The notes: a model not told the origin generated them from the letters alone. Shown: positions 1 to 13,670, counted from the stretch's first letter. The stretch: DNA of 64,000 bases from Sipunculus nudus (GCA_026874595.1 CM049313.1:66284159-66348158); one strand, 5' to 3'. Made by a program: numbers and translations.

Positions 1-2130
1 AGTCTCGGATTATCTTCGCTGAATAATTAACAACTAGTGATTCCCATCCACGGCAGGGCAAATGGTTCGAAGAAAGACATTCGATATCACACGGGGAAAG
101 CTCTTATCTTTTCCGAAGATGCAATGAATAGATAAAGGACATTAGAATGGAACAGTGACACAATTAAAACGAACGAAAACCCCACCCCACGCATCCCAAA
201 AAGGCTGACATGGTCATGACATGCGTCGAGAATTTATGTCTTCAATTCATGAAAAGAAGAGAGAAAGGCACTGTTCGGGGCATTGTTGAAGTTATTGAAG
301 TTATTAATTGTTGCCATATGGCAAAAAAATAAACACATATTAAACAAACTAATCCAAAATAAGATCATCATTGTCCCAAAAATGAGCTGTCGCACTGTCG
401 CAGGTAAAACATAAGAAGAAACGCACCTGATGACAGTACAGACAGAATGCCCTTGCCCCCCGCCCCACCCCCCCCCCCCCCCCACCACCATTTTGAAAGA
501 AGGATCCCTATGTCAAAGTCCCCTTTCGGCAAAATAATCTCATGACAAAAAAAAAATAGATCCCCTCTCAGAATAATATATTTTCTTTCATTTCACCACA
601 CACACAGATATATGAAAGAAATTTCAACATTACCCTTACCATCAATTATCAGTACCTGTCGACCGAAAATGTCTTTCATATAATTTAAAAAAAAATCAGT
701 TGGAAGTATGAGTTTAAATATAAAGAAACTTTGTTTTTATCTCCTATACAAAGCGAGGGTATCCCCCCCCCCCCACAAAGTGTGACCACCTTGGAATCAG
801 GCTTATGTCAATGTTATTTAAGAAGAAGTCATAAAATTCGAGGCTTGTTAAGATAATTTCCTGAACGTGTTTTGGCTTGAAACATTTTGATGTATCGTTA
901 AAATGGGAATGCATTTATTCGATTTGCAGTGTTATTCAGATGCTGTGATTTTAAAATCATCAATAACCAATAAACTAATAATGTTAAGAATGATAAATTG
1001 CTTGATAAAATTACTGGCTTCCAGCCCTACACTCCTACCTAAAGGTATCTTACAGATACGGAAATTCAATCTTTCAAAGTCAAACCTTAAATGTGGACAT
1101 TATCATTCATTTACCGAATAATTTTTTTTAGAAATGAATGCGAAGGTATATATATAAACATTAGCGTATTAACCCTTAAAAATCATGTAACACGAAAAAG
1201 GTTACCAACATCTTCGTTAAAATGATAGTTATCTAAATATTAAAAAAAAAGAAATTAATTAAACGTATCAGGGATCCTCTTGTAAAAGAAATTGCAAGAA
1301 TTTTGGATGGGTAATTGAATATTTTATTGCTTATGAGGTTTACGATAATATAACATACAAGGTTTGATTCTTGTACCAGTATCTGGAAAGTAAGGCCGTT
1401 TTTTATCGTTCACCACCCCCAATCCCCCCCCCCCCCCCGGTGCCATCTAGTAGGCTGACCACTGTTCACCTAGTGAATTTCTTGGAACGGGAAATATGTT
1501 ATAAACAGTTATAAGGTGGCTTTGAAAACTAATATTCAGATTCATTTCATCATTAATAAGATAACGAAAATGCATAAAGCGAATCAGAAAAGATTCTAAA
1601 CAAAATTAATTTGCTTTTAATATTCTGTTAGACGTTTAGATAATTTTAACTTATAATTCTAGATTATAACTTAGTAAAAATTATTTGAAATAACACAAAT
1701 ACCTTTGCGAGTTGAAATTAAATTACAAGTAATTAAACAGGTCTGCTCTACGGTTTACATTAAATCACACATACACTGCTTTAAGACGAAATATTACAAC
1801 GTGACTGTTGGATATGAATTGTCTGCTGATTAAACTTTCCTTACAAAAGGGGACATTTTCAATATCAGAATAGAATATCAGTCTTTAGTTAATGAGGTAG
1901 GCCTGCCATGCGAACTTCTTGATGAAATCCGTTCACAGAACTTACACTTTTTAGAGAACAATGGAACCGCTAGGAAGTATACTTGATTTACAGAGGCGTT
2001 AACATAGGGGGAATGGGGGTATACCACCCACCCATTTTTTTAGCAAGGGGGAAAGCCAATGTAATCATTCCCCCTGATATTCAGAAATATATATATAATC
2101 GTGTTTCAGTTTACATTATAATATTATAAT
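1..2130. other. AT-rich intergenic stretch, no gene seen
   Basis: No reading frame here has a recognisable domain or splice context. The only notable features are poly-C runs at 468-483, 763-774 and 1424-1438. Short open frames at 234-491 and 903-1121 look like chance. Confidence 0.6.
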
Positions 2131-2600
2131 ATATATTGTTGATCGGGATTCGAACCCATAACGGTGGAGCACAAGTCCGGCGTACCAACCGCTTCGCTAG
2201 CAGTTCGGTCCGCTTTTATGTCACCAAGTAAAACACCCCCGCTCTTAAGAGCGTTCTGCTATCAGAACAAGACTAATTATCCCAGGAGTCACACTTTGTT
2301 GAGCTTATTCCATGGGCCACAAAGTGTAACCGTCACGTTGGACGAGCCCACATTTTGTTACGAAGACAAATTACTCATGGGAAAACATTGGGCCGATCCG
2401 GGATTCGAACCCATAACGGTAGCGTACAAGTCCGGCGTACCAACCGCTACGCCAGCAGTTTGGTAAGCTTTTATGTCACCCCGTAACATTTCGAACCCAT
2501 GTCCGTGACGCACAAGTCCGGCGTACCAGCCGCTTCGCTAGCAAAGCAAGCTTCACTAGCGAGACAGTTAGGTCCGCTTTTATGTCACCCCGTAACAATA
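2130..2600 (-). repeat. Cluster of tRNA-like SINE units (three tRNA-like heads)
   Basis: Read on the minus strand, three tRNA-like segments each carry a Pol III-type B box (GGTTCGAATCC in two, decayed in the third). Each follows an A-box-like stretch such as TGGCGTAGCGGTTGG, with D-stem pairing GCGT/ACGC. Between two of them lies a ~190-bp unique body. The unit starts with a terminus like TTGTTACGGGGTGACATAAA. The same unit occurs in opposite orientation at 62,189-62,628. This looks like a tRNA-derived SINE family in composite form. It is not a functional tRNA gene: the anticodon arm does not fold cleanly. Confidence 0.7.
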
Positions 2601-2719
2601 TAAACCTGGATTAGACTTTACATATACTAGAAACATATATTTTTTTAAACCTTATACTTAAATGTGTACATAAGCAGAGTTCGCAAAAGACATATGTGTT
2701 GTCCCTAAAAGACAAGCAA

Positions 2720-3110
2720 CAAATTTTAAAGGGACTGATGTTGGACCGATATTCCAAATTCGATATTCGATTATATCACTCAAATCAGGGACATTCTATA
2801 TTTGATATTCGAATGCAAAATCGAATATCATTAAATTCATACCATGCGAATATCGAATATCACCCGAATCAGGGATATGCGACATTCGTAATTCGCATGG
2901 GAATATCGAATATCACTCAAATCAGGGACATACGATATTCGCAAACTAACATAAAATATCAATCATATCGTACGAATGGGAATATCGAATATCACTTATA
3001 AATCAGGGACATTCGATATTCGATCACCCATATCATGTGAATTTCGAATATCACTCCAATCAGGGATTTTCGATATTGGCATGTGAATATCACCAAAAAA
3101 CCCATAAAAA
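2720..3110. repeat. Minisatellite with alternating ~55/~80-bp spacing
   Basis: About five degenerate copies of a unit with 'aatatcgaatatcac...aatcaggga' recur with start spacing of roughly 84, 55, 79 and 56 bp. The unit contains palindromic cores such as TCGATATTCGA, so single strands could fold. An open frame across it (2696-3001) is a by-product of the repeat. Confidence 0.75.
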
Positions 3111-3381
3111 TTAGTGACATTCAATAATCAATTATCGCACGCTGTTCGGGCGCAAAACTCGAAACTTTTTGACGAGGGGGCCTCAGATTCACTCTTAACA
3201 TCTTTTCTTGTCACATGCCTGGCCTCCACAGGCACCTCGCACTACACAAACATAAACCCGGCAAACCAGCTTTTGTTCCTGCGTTAAACCCTCTGCATGT
3301 ATACTTGCAACTAAGCTGGTCGGCAGGTATTTTGGCTGGACGGCGGCGATTCACTTAAGACTGCATTCTCGCAAATTCATT

Positions 3382-3384
<3 letters not shown>

Positions 3385-3424
<40 letters not shown>
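3385..3424. repeat. (AC)n-(AT)n microsatellite
   Basis: About 16 AC dinucleotides run straight into a short AT run. A compound (AC)n(AT)n tract of the same kind is at 14,921-14,972. Confidence 0.95.
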
Positions 3425-3552
3425 TTGTGCAATTCAACCTATAGATTGTTTAATAACAGAAAAAAACATGTTTCACAGAAAAAAAATTAATGAAAAAAAT
3501 CTGTGACGTCGACACCAGGGATATAGCCATCTATATAATTAATACGGAGCTG

Positions 3553-5867
3553 GTTTTTAGCTCAGCTGACTGTAAGTCATCTGAGCTATAGGGATCACCT
3601 TTTGTCCGTCGTCCTTCCGGCCGTCCGGCCGTCTGTCCGTTATAAGGGCACAAATCGTAACCGCTGGACATGGAATCTTCTTACTTTACATCCAGAGAGG
3701 TCCATGAAAAATCTCCTTGGAAACCTGGAATTAGGTCTCTGTTACCCATATCCTTCGAGCTATGGGGCCCCAAAGTAACCCCCAGAATAGTAAAAAATTT
3801 CATACAAAAACTTCAATATATCATTAACTACATCACTGATGGTCATGATTTTTGGCCTACATATTGATCATCAGATGTTCCATCAGTTTCTGCAGACTGG
3901 TAGCGCCACCTGTATTTTTCGATTTTTTACGAATTTTTTTCTCTATATTTGAGACCTTTAAAAATGTGGGCATCTGTTAACAGGGCACAATTCGTAAAGA
4001 CTAGACCTAGAATCTACTTTCTTGACATTCTGAGAGACCTATGAAAAGTCTCCATGAAAACCAGAAATTAGGTCTCTGTTACCCATATCCTTCAAGCTAT
4101 AGGGCCCCAAAGTACCCCCCCCCCCCCGGAATAGTAAAAAATTTCATACAAAAACTTCAATATCTCATTAACTACATCACTGATGGTCATGATTTTTGGC
4201 ATATATATTGATTATGAGATGTTCCATCAGTTTCTGCAGACTTGTATTTGACGATTTTTTTACGATTTTTTTTTTCTCTATTTTTGAGACCTTTAAAAAT
4301 GTGAACATCTGTTAACAGAGCACAAATCGTAAAGACTGGACCTAGAATCTTCATTCCTGATATTCTGAGAGACCTATGAAAAGTCTCCATGGAAACCAGA
4401 AATTATGTCTCTGTTATCCATATCCTTTGCGCTAGGGGGCCCCAAACTACCCCCAAGAATAGTCAAAAAGTTCACAAATAAACTTCAATTTCTCATTAAC
4501 TGCATCACTGATGGTCATAATTTTTGGCATACATATTGATCATGAGATGTTTCATCAGTTTCTGCAGACTGGTGGCGCCACCTGTATTTTCAAATATTTA
4601 TAATTTTTTTCTCTATTTTTGAGACCTTTAAGGGTGTAGTTATCTGTCAACAGGGTTTAAAGTGTAACGACTTGACCTAGAATCTTCATTCTTGACACAC
4701 AGGGAGACCCATGAAAAGTCTCCATGGAAACCTGAAATAAGGTCTCTGTTACCCATATCCTTTGAGCTATGGCACTCCAAAGTACAGCTCAGAATAAGGG
4801 AAAATTTGAAACAAAAGCCGAAGTAACAACTAATGCAGAGATCACCATAATTGTTTGTATAGATATTGGTCATGGAGTGTTTCATCAGTTTCTGCAGCCT
4901 GGTATCTGAACAACTAATGCAGAGATCACCATAATTGTTTGTATGGATATTGGTCATGGAGTGTTTCATCAGTTTATGCAGCCTGGTGGCACCACATGTA
5001 TTTGTCCGGGCTTTTTTCGAATTTTTTTCTCTATTTTATGAGACCTTTAAAGATATGAACATCTGTTAATAGGGCACAAATCATAACAACTGGACCTAGA
5101 ATCTTCATTCTTGACACACAGGAAGACCCATGAAAAATCTCCATGGAAACCTGAAATAAGGTCTCTGTTACCCATATCCATTAAGCTGTATGGCTCCGAA
5201 ATACCCCCCAGAATAATGAAAAATTGGATACAAAAACTCCAGTATCTCAATAACTACAACACTGATGCTCTTGATTTTTGGCATACATATTGATTAGGAC
5301 GTGTTCCATCAGTTTCAGTAGACTGGGTGCGCCACATCTTTTTTTTCAAATTTTTTACAATTTATTTTCTCTATTTTTGAGACCTTTAAAGATGTAGTTA
5401 TCTGTCAACAGGGTACAAATTGTAACAACTGGACCTAGAACCTTCATTCTTGTCATGCAAGGAGGCCCATAAAAAGTGTCTGTGGAAACCTGAAATTAGG
5501 TCTCTGTTACCCTTATCCTTCAAGCTATAGGACTCCAAAGTATCCCTCAGAATAATGGAATATCTGATACAAAAGCTGAAGTATCTGAACAACTAATCCA
5601 GAGAACACCATGCTTCTTTGCATGGATATTGACCATTAAGTGTTTTTATTAGTTTCTGCAGACTGGTGGAGCCACCTTTTTTTTTAAGTTCACGCATTTT
5701 TTTCTCTATTCTTGAGATATATTAATTCAGACACATTCTCAGCCTGTTATTTAATCTGCTTGATGCCTCAGTTCAATGGTTATATACTACCATTCAGAGG
5801 ATAAAATTTCCTTTTGCAAATCTCTTCCCAGTCAGCTGAGCGTCATGACCCATGGGTCACTTGTTTT
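3553..5867 (-). repeat. Dispersed element of ~335-bp tandem units, with distinct ends
   Basis: The left end is TTAGCTCAGCTGACTG followed by a GGACGGAC-type CT/GT-rich stretch (plus strand 'gtccgtcgtccttccggccgtcc'). The right end is the head motif CAGCTGAGCGTCATGACCCATGGGTCACTTG. In between are about six units of ~335 bp, recognisable by 'gagacctttaaa' at about 3951, 4290, 4622, 5039 and 5380. One unit carries an extra 84-bp internal duplication (4826-4985). Each unit also has 'gttacccatatcctt' and 'catcagtttctgcagactgg'. Several open frames on both strands are shadows of the repeat. No transposase is encoded, so it is non-autonomous. An inverted relative lies at 36,627-39,297. Confidence 0.75.
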
Positions 5868-6329
5868 CTAGACCATGGTTTACCTATTTCCGTTCTGATT
5901 TGACTCTCCAAATTCGGCAGACGTATCGGTGGTGTGCTCTTCTAGGACAAGTTTGTTTTATTTTGCCGGATTATGCCCTAGTAAGCTGAATATTTAATAA
6001 TTTTAATATTTTCCCCCATTAGGTGCCCCTATTTCTTTTGTGCTGCAAGGTCCTCCACGCCTGTGAGGCTGTGACGCTTTATCAGGAGGCGTCTCGGGGA
6101 TTTTCACTGGCCTGTTAAGACCGTGGCCAGAGCGCATGTCCTGCCCAAAAGGAATTTCCGTGCAGTACGCGGTCACGCGGGTCCACTATAATCCCCATTG
6201 ATCTCCCAAATCCATTGTAAAGACTTTTAATACAAAGACCACATGACTCCGCTTTCAATGCGAGGGCTTTTCAGTTTGGTCGGCAATGGGGACTGAGTTC
6301 AGTGATGTGACCCCTCTTTGACAAATTTT

Positions 6330-7350
6330 TTTATGGGTTACAGGTAAGTTGATTTTTATACATTCAAAAATATCTTTCCATGATAACCATGGTTTCAAAA
6401 GTTCGGCCAAGTCAGGTTTTTTTTTAAAAGAAGCCCCACAACCTCATTATCATTCGGGTTGGGTGAGGGTGGGGCCTGGGGATCAGGAGGGTGGGGGGGG
6501 GGGGGGGGGGGGGGGTGGGGGGCTTCATATTTATTTGTTCACCTTGCGAGTGGCAAAGCAATTAAATACGAATGGGCTGCTTCCACACGGGGAAAAGGAA
6601 TATGGTCCTTTGTCATAATGGTTTATAAGAAAATATATATTGTGGTGATTCGTATAACCTCCAAAATGAAATGGACTATTGATGTGTCTTTACCCTAACC
6701 TTCTACAAATGCTACAAAACAGCAAAACATTTTTCGCCTGCCACGCTTTTTCAGGAATCGACCTGTAATTCCATTATATCGCCTGTTAAAGAATTTTACT
6801 CTGTCAAAAGGAAGTAAAGATTTTAAATTCAGGCGCGGAACACATGTCTACATGAATCTATTAATAGGGACAATTTTTCCGTTGAGTGGACACAAAGAGC
6901 TGAGACCCTTTACACTTTCACCGCTTTATAGGTTTACAGGTATGTTGATTTTTATACATTCAGAAGTATCTTTTCATGATAACCATGGTTTTAATAGTTC
7001 GGCCGATTTATGGGTTGTTTGAATTTTTTTTTACAAAAAGAATCCCTGGGGGGGATTGCATACTCTTCTAAGGGTCCTCAATCTCTTGGGGACATTGAAA
7101 CCCCTAATCAGTCGCTCGTTCATACGTGCAAGTTTCATGTAAAACATTGTCATGGTTCAGAAACACCGGTTCACCAGGCTAATGGCAGAACAATTTCATA
7201 TGAATGGGCGACTTCTACTCGGAGACAAAGGAATAGTCCTTTATAATTATTCCTTTATGGAATTATAATTAATGCAGTTAGGAAAAAGTATATTATGATG
7301 ATTCCGAATACCTCCAAAAATGAAATGGATTACGGATGTAGTTTTACTCT
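6330..7350 (+). repeat. Diverged ~0.6-kb tandem duplication
   Basis: The block at about 6330-6700 recurs at about 6930-7350. Shared landmarks are 'ttacaggta(a/t)gttgatttttatacattca', 'catgataaccatggttt', 'gttcggcc', an 'aatgggc..cttc' stretch, and 'acctccaaaa.tgaaatgga'. The first copy contains a 23-bp poly-G run (6493-6515) that the second lacks. No protein is recognised, so it is probably an old repeat or duplication. Confidence 0.65.
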
Positions 7351-7359
7351 ACCTCAACA

Positions 7360-8750
7360 AATTTTCAGCAAAATCTGTATATTTCATTTTGCGTTAATTT
7401 GCTGAAAGACAATGCAACGAACCAAGGCTGAAGTGAAAAATACTTTCATCGAAATATATCAATCCGCTTTCTTTTTATCTGGGAGAGTTGTCAATGTTGC
7501 ATCAGACCTGCTTATTCCATGACAATTAACAGTGCTTAAACCAGAAATTTAATACAGTTGGAATATATTTTTCTGGGCCTATTTTTTCACATTGGCAGTT
7601 AAACGTTTCGCGTACAAGAGACTTCAACGACATATTCATGTGTATACAAATAACGCATGTGTCTTTTAACATTCCTTAGACTATACCCTTAACTGACTAC
7701 ACTGAATAAACATCGTGTTTTACGATGTCGCCTGAGCTTCAACTAATACAAAGCATCTTTCATATAATTTGACGGTAGAATGCTTCTTTATACAATCGTT
7801 ATATCTACGATATTTCTCAAGCAATGAAGCTGTCGGACCTATGTTGTTTATCGGGAGAAAATATATCTTTTGTGTTATTTCTTGAATAGAATAATTTTTC
7901 TTTTTATGTTGATATTTTGGGGAAGGGTGTTCCTGAAGAATTCTAGCAGAAGTAATCTTTATATCATATATGTGAAAGACATGACAAAAGTTCCTGCAAA
8001 AACCTTAGGATTAAAATATGCGTCGTTTAGTTTGTATTAGCTCATTACAAAAATATACATCAGATAGAGCCGTGGATTTCCCACGGGAGCAGCTAGTTAA
8101 CAAATAATAATAAACTTCATGTTTTTGGTGAAAGTCATGTTGAAATAATTATATCATGTTGAAGTAATTGCCGCACTATGTCGACAGGATGTTCTAACTG
8201 CTCATCATTATCATGTTGTGGTCATTAACTGATATTAACTGAGTCACGGTTTCATTTTTCATGTCACGGTATAGGTCAACGAGCCATCCGTTTGAAAGTT
8301 TCGGATTACCTTAAAAAATGTCAAATTTGAGATTAATGTAATTTTATTTATTTTAGAATAAGATATTGAATTACAAATGATCTTCATGAGTCTTAGGCAT
8401 GGGCGCATTCGGACTCTTCAATAAAGGAGGAACGTGGGGCTCTGTTTACCCGATCACTTTCAGAGCAAACCGCAAAGTATCATTTTCTTATAACATTACT
8501 TTTGTCAGTCAATGATAAAGTCAGCAAAAAAAGGCTACCCGATCGTTGTAGAAAAGGGTTCAGGGTTCATGGATAATGGTGTATATTAAATTACAACACA
8601 TCCGACCAGTTTCAACAAGAAAAAAATACTGTATGAATTATGTCTTAGTACCTGTAGATCTCTCCGACCTGACATTTAAATATCAGTATTTACTTAGCTG
8701 TTTTCTCGGTGAAATAAGAGCATTGCGCTCATTCCTGTGCTCGGACGAAA
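7360..8750. other. Gene-free AT-rich stretch
   Basis: I see no exon, RNA gene or clear repeat here. The one open frame at its edge (8576-8812) runs into the repeat that follows. Confidence 0.5.
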
Positions 8751-8759
8751 AAAAGGCCT

Positions 8760-9075
8760 GCGCGATATTATCGATATATCGCGTTATTATCGATAATATC
8801 GCGATACGGTGATTCTCATATTATATATCGCGATTCAGTTTTCAAACATCGAAATTTTTCGATATTTTGTGAATGTGCCTAAAACTGGTTATTTTTTTTT
8901 AGCAAAAACAATGTTTTTTTTACAAATTTAGACATCAAATGGGTTTGGATTAATGTAAAGCTTAAAGTTAAAGCCTCTACCTCGTCTTTTGACATATAAG
9001 TAGGAAAAGTTCAAGTAGGTGAGATATACCAAAGGTCAAAGGTCCGCCCTAGGGAATTTGCATGTCTGCTCGATG
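8760..9075 (+). repeat. Dispersed repeat, copy 1 (CGATATATCG-rich head)
   Basis: It starts with an ATCGATATATCGCG-type palindromic stretch and continues with 'tcgatattt', 'acaaatttagacatc', 'ggattaatg', 'gttcaagtag', 'ggtccg.cc' and 'atgtctgc'. The same landmarks in the same order occur at 27,690-28,008. No coding capacity is recognised. Confidence 0.7.
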
Positions 9076-9469
9076 ATTTGTTGGTATACGAGAAATATTT
9101 TGATATACGCCAAAGGGAAGAAGTGCGAATACGGTCATAATAGTCAATACTTCATTAATATTCTCTCCTCTCATCTTATGTTAACTGCAGGAAGATCACG
9201 TATTATTGTACTATTGTTTAAGAACGACAGTCTTACGATGTGGTATGCACCATCTACCCCTCTGTGCTGAACCGCAGTCCAGAATTCTCTAATTGCAAAG
9301 TTATTTTCACATGCACTGCCAAGAGAAAACTTTGATTTCAAATATGTCTTTGGGTCCGGTCAACGGTACATTAGAAAGTAATAATATCATATTTCGTGTT
9401 TGAAATAAACCTATCTGCATAAACTTTTATTTTTTCATTATATTTAATATGATAAAGAATTGTCAATAA

Positions 9470-9472
<3 letters not shown>

Positions 9473-9525
<53 letters not shown>
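9473..9525. repeat. (TA)n microsatellite
   Basis: About 26 TA repeats. It ends 30 bp to the left of the hammerhead motif, which is downstream of the ribozyme in transcript orientation. Confidence 0.95.
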
Positions 9526-9528
<3 letters not shown>

Positions 9529-9555
9529 TTCATAAAAATGCATCAATGCATTAAT

Positions 9556-9604
9556 GTTACTACCCGCAGGTTTCGTGCGCACTGCGTGGCACTCATCAGG
9601 TAAC
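9556..9604 (-). ncRNA. Type I hammerhead ribozyme motif
   Basis: On the minus strand every conserved hammerhead core element is present in the right order. Stem I 5' strand is GUUAC (9604-9600), followed by CUGAUGA (9599-9593). Stem II runs 9592-9575, closed by G-C, with at least 4 bp GUGC/GCAC and 3 more after one bulged C. GAAA follows at 9574-9571. A minimal stem III ACC-UGCG-GGU has its last U as U16.1 at 9562, and the predicted cleavage site is after A9561 (GUA). The 3' strand of stem I, GUAAC (9560-9556), is exactly complementary to GUUAC. Stem I can extend by GCA/UGC across an AUUAA bulge, the sort of internal loop that contacts loop II in natural type I hammerheads. Such short-stem-III ribozymes are known from Penelope-like elements and small retrozymes of animals, including molluscs. 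The host element here is not identified. Confidence 0.78.
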
Positions 9605-9909
9605 TGCCCTATATATATAAACGTTTAATTCCTGTTATTTTATTAAGATGAAAGTATCGCAATATGTAACGAAATACGCTACGAAATACTGCAATATATT
9701 GCGATACAAAAATTGTAGGCGATTCCCAGCCATGAAAAAAATGCAGACTTCTCTTCCCCGAGAAGCCGACCGTGCCAAATCGAACCACCCAGGGCCCTAA
9801 TAAGAAAGAGACAAGCCAGACACCACAGAGCACAGCTATCCAGAAAGGTTTTCATTAATTTTAAGAGTCTAGGTGACCGTCCGGCATTAGCCAACACCTG
9901 CAGAGGCTT

Positions 9910-10152
9910 CAATATAGGTTTTCAGAGAATACTGCAAATGAAATATATTATTCAATAGAATATTATAGACTTTGATATCTTTTATGAAAAGCTTAACCTG
10001 ATGTACAATTAACTAATACTGGAAACATAATACCTTATTTTCTAAACCTTATTCTTGATTTTATTATATTTGACATGTGATTAAGTATATATGTATTTGA
10101 AATGTGATTTAGTTTATATATTTGAAATGTGTAACACAGGCGCTAAAAAAGA

Positions 10153-10189
<37 letters not shown>

Positions 10190-10928
10190 CGTGTTTGTGT
10201 GAGCGAGGCGAGTCATCCCCCATCCACCCTGGAAGATAAATTGACACCCCTGTACACCTGCTATAGGTCCCAGTGTACCGGCTCAATGGTCAAACACACC
10301 GCTTGTTCGATCATCGGGACTGCCATTGGGCAATGCTCTTGAGGGGGCATATTTCTATATATGACGTCTTTTAACGCAGAACAAGATAATCCCTTGAACA
10401 TTTTAAAAATACAGAAAACACTGATCTCAACAGGCTGCACGTGTTTATAACATTCGGGGGGTTGAAGTAATCCAAACACATTCAACAAGGACATCAGATG
10501 ACATGTCGGATGAATCCGATTTTAGCTAATGGCGTATTGTTTCAGCTTCAGCACATATGCAAACAACCACCTAAAGAAAGATAATTTTTTTTTTGTCAAC
10601 ATGGCGCACGTATCGTGATTAACAGCTTGTAGAAAAACAAGCTTGTAGATAAACCATCGCAGAACACTTATTAATTCGTTCGTTCAGTAAGTCAAAAATC
10701 ACATAAAATCTACATAAACGGAGGTGAAGAGCTAGCTTAAAGGTCCACTCAATGCCAGTAAACACCCCGCAATATTGACGCCGAATCATTTTCCATTGTA
10801 CCGGTATGCGAGATAGACGTGCAAATAAACTCCAAACAAGGTGACCATGAAATGAAATCTTTTAAAGGATTTGTTAAAAGTTAAACCTTTCATCGCTTCA
10901 ATCCCTTACGAATGTGATATTATTAATT

Positions 10929-10992
<64 letters not shown>

Positions 10993-13670
10993 TGTCAATA
11001 AGATACATAGTGAAATAGTGGACACAGAGATGGAATAGTGGAGATTATAGTAAGATACAGACTGAGATGAATAGATGGACAAGTGCATACACACAAACGG
11101 TCATCCCCTGATATTGATTTCATTAATTGCTTGTCTATGCCAATTTTTATGCACACCAACATTGTGATAATAAAAAAAACATGATGTTTTATTTATATTA
11201 CAAATTTTCTCGAAAACTCAGTCCTCTTGTATGTTAATGTGTATGGGGCAGACATACGACTTGTTCTAGGGCCATTAATAATATCTTTTTAGATAGGAGG
11301 CGGTACCGACATAAAATTGTCAATTTGTCAGGCTGATAACTCAAGAAGATCATGCCAAACGGTCCATCCTGTTGAGGGCCTGTTCTATAGACTTGCCCCA
11401 GCTGACGGGAAACTCTTTGCTCACCGCATATTAATCCATTTAAACAATAAACGTAGGGTCGTCCGTCCACTCAACATGGCAGCAGCGACGCAAGGTCTAG
11501 ACGGTCGATGCCACGTCTGCCAATAAAAACCGGACGACAAGGTCCAATCTGCCCAGCAGTTTGTCTGTTGTCCATCACATTCTTAAATGGTCCATCATGA
11601 CATCGTCCCAAATTGTCGTTAAATCTCATCAGTGAAATAGCTTCTTCGTGTTTTTTCCAGCTGAGTCTTTGCACAATTATCATTTAGTCAAATTACTATT
11701 AAAACAAACACTTGTATTATCAACTTAGGCCTGGATTCCTCATTATTTTCTTCCTCCAATTTCCTTTAATTGGAGAACATGCCCGATAAAAAAAAAGACT
11801 GCAGGGCCCAGGGCCGTGAGGCATGGAGAGCCTTGATAAGCTAATATAACTATACTTATATAGTTGTACAATCCATGTTAAAATAACTGTTTTTTTAATT
11901 TAAATTAGCACCTCTTGGTGGAATAGAAAATATAAAATCACACCACAAAAACGCCGACACTTTCGCTATGACAGTGCACGTGACGTAAACAGTCAGGTGT
12001 TTTATTCACAGACAGGTGCCTTTGACTAACAAACAGCAATCTACCCATAACAGCTACCTACAGACAAAAGTAAAGCAGATGAGTCCTTCAGATCACTGAT
12101 GTCCAATAAATCATTTAAAGCCAGACAAAACGACCGTAAACACGGAATTTATATCGACACCAATGTTTTTTTTTTTCGTGATACATAAATAACAAACGCA
12201 AAAGAAACTGCTTATTTTTCACATTTTTTATCATGTTTGCTTCTTGACTTCCAAGGATTTCATAAAATAATAAATTAATTGAATTTCGTATTTTTCATAT
12301 GCATCATGCTATAGGGGATATATAAGTATTTTGTTTTTTTTTCCCCATGAGAGGTATTGACGAGTGTAACAGCTGAGGTATACATTTAAGACCAAACGCT
12401 GAACTTCTTTGGCTATTTTAGACTTTAGAAAGTTCAGCGGTTTTTATTTTGCGATTTACAGTATTTTTTGCAGGACGGGCTTTGATTTCTAGCTTGTACG
12501 GCATATCTTGTTGAACGTGTTTCTTCAACCGGGTGAGAGGTAAACCGGACCCGCCTCGAACCGCGCGGGACCCGCAGTAGACACGATTTGACCTATGACA
12601 CGTAGCAGCCAAGGTATTCGATTGGCTGATATGCTGATATAACTTTGTGGAGCGAGTTGACCGGCGCTCGCTGGAATCTATATAGTGACCCAGTCGATGC
12701 AATGGTTAAAACTTAATTCATCCCACTAACAGAGCCATCAAACTTGCTCTTGCTATATCGCATCGTTTAGAACACGTACTGCCACCTCGCGATAAATTAT
12801 ATTACTAAATTGCAGCTCTCTGGTCGAACATTTCATCAGTGGCAAGTTCTGGCATTGGGTCACGCCTATCGTACATGGAATCAAGTATTATACACGGAGC
12901 AAACGTGTAAATATGCACTAAATCCAAAACAGGGCTACCGTGAATCACACGGCTTTAGCACTTTTGCAGCGATCATAATTGGGTGAGCATGCTTAAGCCG
13001 AGTTTTTGCCTAGAGGTTTAATCGTGAGGTTAACAGCTGTTTACAGTTGTTTGAAGGGTTTTGAATACTCTTATCAAATAATAGGTCGAGTTTTGCTTTC
13101 TCTGCGTTCTCGCTTCATCGACCACTTATGACATTAAGACGTTTTTATTGTAGCTATACATGTAGCCGTTCGAATGCAGAAAATCGGATACCAGCCCAGC
13201 GGGGAGTGCCCAGAGCTAACGTTGTTACATTTCGTTTTTACTGACAGCTAACCAGCCAAGTAACAAAGGGGGGTGTGTGGCCTTTCTTTCAGAGCCTTCG
13301 GTCGATGAAGGCCATGACAACATGACACTCAGACTTCTGAAATAAACTTACGGGCCATCGTCTTCAGTTCATCACAAATCGACTTTTGGGGTGACAGGCT
13401 GTCGCTATACACGAATGGTCTGGGTTTAGCGGGACATAACCACTCGTCCGTTCAATGCCATTTTTACTCCAAATTAAACCTTTTTCTGTCTGGGCATTGT
13501 CGGAAAACCGGGACTCAAATGTTACACTTCAAAATCAAGTTACATTTCAAAGAAACCCATCTCTTTACATTTCAGTAACACATGCATACTTACAAAATTA
13601 AACTATTACAACTATAACACCCATGTTTATGAATTTGAATTTTACATCAACAATCATATCATTTCTTTTT
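9910..13670. other. Gene-free stretch with microsatellites
   Basis: It contains (AT)n(GT)n at 10,155-10,197 and a ~60-bp (TA)n at 10,932-10,990. I see no supported exon. Open frames at 11,234-11,683 and 12,418-12,702 lack domains and splice support. Confidence 0.5.

Noticed and set aside
2397-2460. tRNA gene
   Set aside because: A and B boxes and a D stem are present, but the anticodon arm and acceptor stem do not pair. The unit is repeated with a SINE body, so it is a tRNA-derived repeat.
4640-5592. Several 60-110 codon frames with similar 'NRDLISGFHGDFSW' wording
   Set aside because: They are the same stretch of the ~335-bp repeat unit read in minus-strand frames. The similarity is due to the DNA repeat, not to a protein family.
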